This document shows positions 34,820 to 39,260 of a stretch of DNA of 39,260 bases, piece by piece. Below the pieces are notes generated by a model that worked only from the letters and a program-made list of their open reading frames with translations, ran no database searches and was not told where the DNA came from. The stretch comes from Klebsiella pneumoniae (GTDB lineage Bacteria > Desulfobacterota > Binatia > Bin18). Made by a program: the position numbers and the translations under genes. Positions within the stretch are counted from its first letter, which is position 1, and the number at the start of each line of letters is the position of its first letter. Where the stretch lies: the NCBI GenBank assembly GCA_945865755.1, contig CAMBFS010000014.1, positions 1 to 39,260 of the forward strand. Reading direction: 5' to 3'.

Positions 34820-35181
34820 GGGACTCTCCTTGAGTATGCACTGGGGATAAAGGAAAGACTCCGTTGAGGCAAGAGCGGCGGTGCGACGTTGCCCGTGGGT
34901 AGAGGCTCCAAGATGACAACCATCCGTGCCACGATAACAAGGATAATCACGTTAAGTTACTATTTTACATTCTTGTTGCCTACGCCCTTCTGATTTCTCA
35001 CCCTCTGTTTTCTTCTTGGCAGTCGATTTTTTTGTGCTAGCCTCCGCCCTTACGTCATACGAAGACAAGACAAAATTCTATCAGGAAGGAGAAACTTGGA
35101 GTGAGGAGGGCACCATCCAGAAGACAATAAACTATAAGCACGCTACCACAACTCTCGTTGAGTTTCCCAAAAGGAGGGAAA
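34820..35181. other. AT-richer gene-free gap
   Basis: Between the protease operon (minus) and the broken gene at 35182 (plus). The sequence is less GC-rich than its surroundings. TTGGCA and TAGCCT near 35017-35044 could form a weak plus-strand promoter, but I do not rely on it. AAAAGGAGGGAAA just before 35182 is a strong ribosome site. No gene is supported. Confidence 0.4.
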
Positions 35182-36020
35182 ATGAAGAATCAATCCAGAC
35201 GCTCATTCGTATTGGCCCTTGCGAGTTTCCCCGGCATTATGCTTATCTTCACCGCGCTCTTCTCAAGCGCACAGACCCCTGCGGGACCACCACCAGGGCT
35301 CATTGATAACCCAGCCCTGGCCCGAGCGCGCCTTGATGCCTAGCACAACAGGCACCTCCCACATCCTGCGTGTCCAAATTGCTACAAAGTCGATAGTGGA
35401 CTGCCTGGCATCTTTGAGAAAGTACCGGGAACGGACCACATCATCTCACGTGATATCCCAGACCCAGCTCCATTAGCACTAGGAGAAATCCGACCTGATC
35501 GACATCCGGAAACCGGAGAGCCGCTGTGGTACATAGGCCGTCAGGCCTATGTGGGGCTGACTGATGAAGAGCCAGTGTCAGCAAGCTTGCCCAGACCGCT
35601 GATTGAAGTGAAACGGATCATGCCTCGTCATCAAGATCAATTGTTCAAAACCGAGGGCGTGCATGGGGTAGGAATCGGAGAGAAAGGTTTGGTGGTCCAG
35701 ATCTTGCCGGGAAAAGTGCTAACCGCCGTTTGCTTCCAACCATGGTTGAAGGCGTTCCCGTACATGTTGAGGAATCCGGGCTCGCGATAGGGCAGTCTCA
35801 CACCCTCAAGTACCGACCAGTTCCTGTTGCCGCCGAGTTTACGAGTACGGCCTCGTACGCAACAGGAACCCTTGGACCACACGTCTCTCGCGACTTTTCG
35901 GATGGTATAGGTTATTGTTGCCAACTCTACACTCTTACTGGGGAACGGCAGCAACGGCCTCTCGGCCATCGACATCTCCGGTGGATAATCCCTGTTAAGT
36001 CGAGTTATTTGCTGTTGTAG
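35182..36020 (+). pseudogene. Broken exported protein gene (amber codon and frameshift)
   Basis: ATG 35182, with AAGGAGG just upstream, starts a signal peptide (MKNQSRRSFVLALASFPG, then IMLIFTALFSSAQ) and mature sequence to LARARLDA, where a TAG (35341-35343) stops it. The same frame then continues open with CPNCYKVDSGLPGIFEKV, ETGEPLWYIGRQAYVG and RHQDQLFKTEGVHGVGIGEKG. Near 35715-35735 it must shift frame to continue as LPTMVEGVPVHVEESG. The GVHGVGIGEK...EGVPVxVEExG pattern resembles the N-terminal region of a family of bacterial trypsin-like proteins. The protease domain expected after it is not recognisable. I regard the gene as decayed. Confidence 0.6.
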
Positions 36021-36022
36021 AA

Positions 36023-36089
36023 AAGGGCGAAGCCTTCGTTCAGCGCTGAATAAAGGCAAGAAATTTGTTCCCACGAATGCTTCGCCCTT
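36023..36089. repeat. Inverted repeat with 11-bp perfect arms
   Basis: AAGGGCGAAGC (36023-36033) and GCTTCGCCCTT (36079-36089) are exact complements; after one mismatch the pairing resumes with TTCGT/ACGAA. The palindrome TTCAGCGCTGAA lies inside. It may be a small non-autonomous element or a terminator-like hairpin between the broken gene and the next. Confidence 0.55.
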
Positions 36090-36119
36090 GGTCACCTCGC
36101 AGCCAAGTGAAAATCAATA

Positions 36120-36635
36120 ATGCGGAAACTCCTGTCCCTCCTCGCCGGTTGTGTTGTCGTCGTCCTCTTGGCCGTCTTTGTTCTTCGTCAAGAATTCCGA
36201 GGTGCCCAAACGCCCCTCACACTCTCAGGGATGCCCGAGTGTGACTCGTTATTACCAAAACAGGGGCCGGACAACGTTGTCTCTCTCCGCGTCAGCCGGA
36301 TAGCAGACAATCCAGGCACCGTTTGCATACGGGTCTATAATGGGACCCCAGAATTCTGGCGCTACGAGTCGGAGGCTCTTCAGATTGAGCGTTGTTGGTT
36401 TGGGCTGGTGTGCTTTCCCCCTTTACGCTTGCGGTTCCCTCACTTGCCGTTAATAGGAGGCCCGGTATTGCTAGTTGACTCAGAATATAGGCTGTTTCCA
36501 GGATACCGTGATTTCTATCGTTCGCTTCCTGACGAACCGACATCTCCTGGTACTTATCGCGCGCGGTTCCGGTATTTTGCTTCTTACGAGGAAGAGGAAC
36601 AGACGGTCTATTCGGAAGAGTTTGTTCTGCCATAA
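36120..36635 (+). CDS. Hypothetical membrane-anchored or exported protein (171 aa)
   Basis: The N-terminus MRKLLSLLAGCVVVVLLAVFVL is one hydrophobic segment after basic residues: an uncleaved anchor, a signal peptide or, less likely, a lipoprotein signal (LAGC is near the start for a lipobox). The rest (about residues 35-171) is probably beta-rich, with NVVSLRVSRIADNPGTVCIRVYNGTPE, CWFGLVCFP and a final GTYRARFRYFASYEEEEQTVYSEEFVLP, which looks like an Ig-like or transglutaminase-accessory sandwich. I do not recognise a family. It is on the plus strand, convergent with the selenoprotein gene. Confidence 0.6.
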   Translation: MRKLLSLLAGCVVVVLLAVFVLRQEFRGAQTPLTLSGMPECDSLLPKQGPDNVVSLRVSRIADNPGTVCIRVYNGTPEFWRYESEALQIERCWFGLVCFPPLRLRFPHLPLIGGPVLLVDSEYRLFPGYRDFYRSLPDEPTSPGTYRARFRYFASYEEEEQTVYSEEFVLP

Positions 36636-36666
36636 GGGGCGCGGGATCGTGCCCCTCAGGCTTGGC

Positions 36667-37212
36667 TTACGCCGCTTGCCGCGCTTGTTGTATGAGAAGT
36701 TTCGCGATGATTTGATCAACCACCTGGTCAACCAACGTGCGCACTTCATCCGGGGTTTTGGGCTGGATGGGATGGGCGACAAAAATTGGCTTGTACTGCG
36801 GGAGGCCGAGCGCGGAACATTGGGCCTGCGCGGCACCCATGAACTCGGTCGTAGCGACATTCGCGGTCGGGATTCCGCTGTCTTCGAGGGTGACTACATC
36901 GTGCGAACTGCACGAAATGCAGCCCCCTCAATCGCTTAACGCTTCAATGACCGCGTCGCATTTGCCGACCAACTCCGTCTTGAGCTGCTCCGACATCATC
37001 CGGCCTGGCGACACTTTCTTGCGGCGCAGCACCTCGGCCACGCCGTACTGCGTGCGGAGCACTTCCTCGAGACGGTCAAGAAAATACACCCCTTTGGATT
37101 TGTTGATGTCCAGCAAACCCACGGTCTTCCCGGCCAGTGTCTCAAGCCGGGGCGCGAACACTTTCTGTCCACGATCCACCCGATCGGTGGGATCCAGTAA
37201 CACTTCTCCCAT
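36667..37212 (-). CDS. UGSC-family selenoprotein with in-frame UGA
   Basis: The first 94 residues (MGEVLLDPTDRV to KCDAVIEALSD) match the N-terminal half of UGSC-family (seleno)proteins. The next codon is TGA (36928-36930). The same frame then continues for 86 residues: GGCISCSSHDVVTLEDSGIPT, TTEFMGAAQAQCSALGLPQ, FVAHPIQPKTPDEVRTL and a C-terminal helix, ending at TAA (36667-36669). The family motif at this point is UGSC or CGSC, so the UGA should encode selenocysteine: Sec95-Gly-Gly-Cys98-Ile-Ser-Cys101. A SECIS-like hairpin follows immediately (36894-36922). The product is 181 residues with no signal peptide. It follows its operon partner by 15 nt. A redox role is likely from the Sec/Cys motif; the substrate is unknown. 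If UGA were read as stop, a useless 94-residue stump would result. Confidence 0.88.
36894..36922 (-). promoter_or_regulatory. Bacterial SECIS-like hairpin for Sec insertion
   Basis: In the mRNA, starting 6 nt after UGA, CUGCA pairs with UGUAG (one G-U pair), a UU bulge follows on the 5' side, then UCGUGC pairs with GCACGA around the apical loop AGUUC. A stem directly downstream of UGA, bulged U residues and a GU in the apical loop are features of the E. coli fdhF SECIS recognised by SelB. Confidence 0.7.
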
Positions 37213-37227
37213 GATGGTACCTCCTTT

Positions 37228-38319
37228 TTATGACGACTGAATTTCTCTAGTTGTGATCTGACTGCCCGCGTCTCCCCGCGCCAGTCCTGGCACCGCCGCC
37301 GAGAACCGTCCCGCCGTGCCGCCCGCGACAATAATCATAATGCTGTCGAGCGCGGGAAATTTCGCGTAGATGGTGTCGTCGGTTGGTGGTGTGCTCGGCG
37401 CGTTTTTCATGGGCAACATGCTGACGCCCGCGCCTTCGCCTCCGTTGACTCCCGGGCGGAGTTCGCGAAACGGCTTACGAATCTTCTCGAACAGAAACTG
37501 CCGCAGGTCATTCTTGGACCAGCCATCTTGGGCAAATGTCTTGGCATGTTCTGGTCCGACAATCAGTGTCGTGTCCGAGAAGACCGGAAAATTCTTGTGG
37601 TTCCACAAGGACGCCATGGTCCACCCAAGAGAGAGCGCCAATTGCTCGGCGTCACGGCTGGCATGATCGCTGATCTGCAGCGGGGAATGTCCACCAAAAA
37701 GCGTGACCGTGCTTTGGTCGGGTCGAAAGCCTTTTTCCACATGTAACGGCTCCCACGGACTTTCCTCTTCATTCTCGCCCACACAAAATGTGTACTGCGC
37801 CGGGTGACCCATCGTGGCCTTGGTGATCTCCTGCGGTTTGGCACCGCCGATATTGATGATGAGGAGGCGGAGCGTGCGGCCAATGGTGGCGTTGGCGCGA
37901 AACCCGTGGCCCAGGGCATTGTGGCCACAGTTCACGCCAATGGCCTGTCTGATAGGGCCGTTGATAATGGCGAGGGGAGTCGCCGAAAATGTCGTCACAT
38001 TGAGGGCATGGGTATTGAATTTTTCGTCACACAAGGCTGAGGCGGCGGCGAGGACGACGGGGAAATACGACGGGTGACACCCTGCCATGACGGCATTGAT
38101 CGCGACTTTCTCAATGGTCGCGCGGCCATAATTGGGACCGACCGTGCCGAGCTGTTCTTGCGGGTCGCGATGGACCGCCGCGAGCATGCGTTGCACCCGC
38201 TCTTCTGTTGGCGGCACGATGGGCAGGCCATCGGTGACTCCGCGGGCATACATCACCTCGACGGGGTCTTCTTCGTGAGTCTGAATGCGCGGTGAGCGTA
38301 ACGAAACCGCTTGTGGCAT
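37228..38319 (-). CDS. Conserved protein of unknown function, operon partner of the UGSC selenoprotein
   Basis: A 363-residue soluble protein. Conserved-looking blocks are YARGVTDGLPIVPPTEERV near residue 24, GRATIEKVAINAVMAGC, NTHALNVTTFSATPLAIING, NCGHNALGHGFRANATIGR, MGHPAQYTFCVGENEE and a Gly-rich C-terminus (VAGGTAGRF). Several Cys and His residues lie in the central region (AGCHPSYFP, NCGHNALGHG), which could form a metal or substrate site. The ATG at 38319 follows AAGGAGGAACGCC. The selenoprotein gene begins 15 nt after its stop. I recall homologues as hypothetical proteins beside UGSC genes but know no activity. Confidence 0.75.
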   Translation of the reverse strand: MPQAVSLRSPRIQTHEEDPVEVMYARGVTDGLPIVPPTEERVQRMLAAVHRDPQEQLGTVGPNYGRATIEKVAINAVMAGCHPSYFPVVLAAASALCDEKFNTHALNVTTFSATPLAIINGPIRQAIGVNCGHNALGHGFRANATIGRTLRLLIINIGGAKPQEITKATMGHPAQYTFCVGENEEESPWEPLHVEKGFRPDQSTVTLFGGHSPLQISDHASRDAEQLALSLGWTMASLWNHKNFPVFSDTTLIVGPEHAKTFAQDGWSKNDLRQFLFEKIRKPFRELRPGVNGGEGAGVSMLPMKNAPSTPPTDDTIYAKFPALDSIMIIVAGGTAGRFSAAVPGLARGDAGSQITTREIQSS

Positions 38320-38369
38320 GGCGTTCCTCCTTTTCGCAGGCTGAGTGTCGCACTTCCGTGGCTGAGCTG

Positions 38370-39047
38370 TCAATCTTTTTGACCGCTGGTGGATTCTGGC
38401 ACCCGCAGGAGTGCGTGCGGTGCTTGGGGTTCATTGTGCACGACGACCCTCCGTCCGCGAATTTCCACGCGCCCTTCGGCGAACAACTGAATCGCGTGCG
38501 GATAGAGGCGATGCTCCTGCGCGAGAATCCGGGCACTCAAGGTTTCTTCGGTATCATCGGGATACACCGGCACGGCGGCCTGCGCGATGATCGGACCATG
38601 ATCCATATCCTCATCAACGAAATGGACCGTGGCCCCAGCGATGCGGACGCCGTAGTGCAGCGCTTGACGCTGGGCATGGGTGCCGGGGAACGCGGGCAGC
38701 AGCGCGGGGTGGATATTGATAATGCGGTACGGAAAGGCGCGGACAAAGAATGGGGTCAACACCCGCATGAACCCGGCGAGGACCACCAATTCGACCTGAT
38801 GGGATTGGAGACACTGAATCAGCGCGGCCTCAAAATCCTCGCGTGACGCGAACTCTTTATGATTGATGACGACCGTAGGGATGCCGTGGTGCTGAGCGCG
38901 GCTGAGCCCGTAGGCATCCGCGCGATTGCTGATGACCACCTGAATGCGGGCGGTTAATTGCTGTCGCTCAATCGCATCAATAATGGCCTGGAGATTCGAG
39001 CCACTACCCGAGATGAGTACGCCGAGGGGAAGGGGAGCAGTCATCAT
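38370..39047 (-). CDS. purN: Phosphoribosylglycinamide formyltransferase
   Basis: PurN transfers a formyl group from 10-formyltetrahydrofolate to GAR in purine synthesis. The 225-residue product has the nucleotide loop ISGSGSNLQAI (12-22), AGFMRVLTP, and the catalytic triad Asn111, His113 (NIHPALLPAFPG) and Asp149 (VDEDMDHGP). ATGATG at 39047/39044 offers two adjacent starts; no strong ribosome site is visible. The frame is open to 39119 but that sequence is not family-like. The C-terminal tail after GRRVVV is slightly extended. Upstream lies the long TTTTGCC array. Confidence 0.95.
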   Translation of the reverse strand: MMTAPLPLGVLISGSGSNLQAIIDAIERQQLTARIQVVISNRADAYGLSRAQHHGIPTVVINHKEFASREDFEAALIQCLQSHQVELVVLAGFMRVLTPFFVRAFPYRIINIHPALLPAFPGTHAQRQALHYGVRIAGATVHFVDEDMDHGPIIAQAAVPVYPDDTEETLSARILAQEHRLYPHAIQLFAEGRVEIRGRRVVVHNEPQAPHALLRVPESTSGQKD

Positions 39048-39141
39048 GGTACGTAAAAACCTACCACGCGAACGTACCGAGGAAAACGAAAACCGTAAAG
39101 CAGCGGGAGCTTGACTCACTACGCTACTCTTTTCGTCCGCA

Positions 39142-39260
39142 CTTTTGCCTTTTGCCTTTTGCCTTTTGCCTTTTGCCTTTTGCCTTTTGCCTTTTGCCTT
39201 TTGCCTTTTGCCTTTAGCCTTTTGCCTTTTGCCTTTTGCCTTTTGCCTTATGCCTTTTGC
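39142..39260. repeat. TTTTGCC heptamer array running off the window edge
   Basis: About 17 nearly perfect TTTTGCC units (with single variants TTTAGCC and TTATGCC) extend to the window end. It is the longest and most regular array in the window and lies upstream of purN. Its full length is unknown. Confidence 0.95.

Noticed and set aside
30100..35343. Two in-frame TAG codons (30100-30102 minus, 35341-35343 plus) suggesting amber reassignment such as pyrrolysine
   Set aside because: Intact genes end with TAG (for example the HAD gene at 3614-3616 and the haloperoxidase gene at 23410-23412), and both interrupted genes also contain frameshifts, so simple decay is more likely.
36475..36939. Plus-strand open frame of about 154 codons opposite the selenoprotein C-terminus
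   Set aside because: It has no family-like sequence, overlaps a real gene at each end, and the opposite strand reads as the UGSC protein.
39142..39260. TTTTGCC array as an origin or iteron cluster
   Set aside because: Similar heptamer arrays with other unit sequences occur throughout the window, and no replication gene or DnaA-box-like site is nearby.

Overview
The window is a GC-rich bacterial chromosome segment of mostly housekeeping genes with lineage-specific insertions. An LptE-type outer-membrane lipoprotein gene indicates a Gram-negative (diderm) cell. The gene order yceD-rpmF-plsX-fabD-fabG-acpP-glyA-nrdR-ribD-ribBA-ribH // nusB-leuS-lptE, with rpsT nearby, recalls deep-branching lineages near the Deltaproteobacteria (Tectomicrobia, Binatota, Rokubacteria or NC10 type). 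That placement is inference: no rRNA or other phylogenetic marker was analysed.

Layout. 1-1060: debris, namely a probable luciferase-like monooxygenase remnant, two small hypothetical genes and the N-terminal stump of a DUF4917 gene. 1107-3861: isocitrate lyase/PEP mutase-family enzyme, msrA, a HAD hydrolase and infA. 3982-12974: one long co-directional block for ribosome, lipid, one-carbon and flavin functions, in which fabH, fabF and ribE are absent from their usual places and the RibB half of RibBA looks degenerate. 12975-23685: about 10.7 kb separating ribH from nusB, filled with exported proteins: a repeat-domain protein ending in a group XII-like phospholipase A2 domain, two tandem beta-propeller proteins (the second frameshifted), a LVIVD/TSP3/Big protein and a Tat-exported vanadium haloperoxidase. 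23686-27914: nusB, leuS, lptE, rpsT. 28160-36640: accessory region with an SBBP pseudogene, a Uma2 nuclease with tandem-repeat tail, mazG, hicBA, a 2-hydroxyacid dehydrogenase, a retropepsin pair and another pseudogene. 36667-39047: a UGSC selenoprotein with its operon partner, then purN.

Two things stand out. First, the gene at 36667-37212 (minus) is read through an in-frame UGA followed by a good bacterial SECIS-like hairpin. It is a selenoprotein of the UGSC family that standard gene calling would cut at residue 94. Second, degenerate heptanucleotide tandem arrays, resembling the STRR repeats described in cyanobacteria, fill nearly every long intergenic gap. In two places (upstream of the phospholipase protein and of lptE) an array lies between a well-formed translation start and the signal-peptide frame of an exported protein, and the two frames differ by an amount that a change in heptamer number would repair. 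This suggests repeat-length control of expression, or repeat-driven decay or sequence error.
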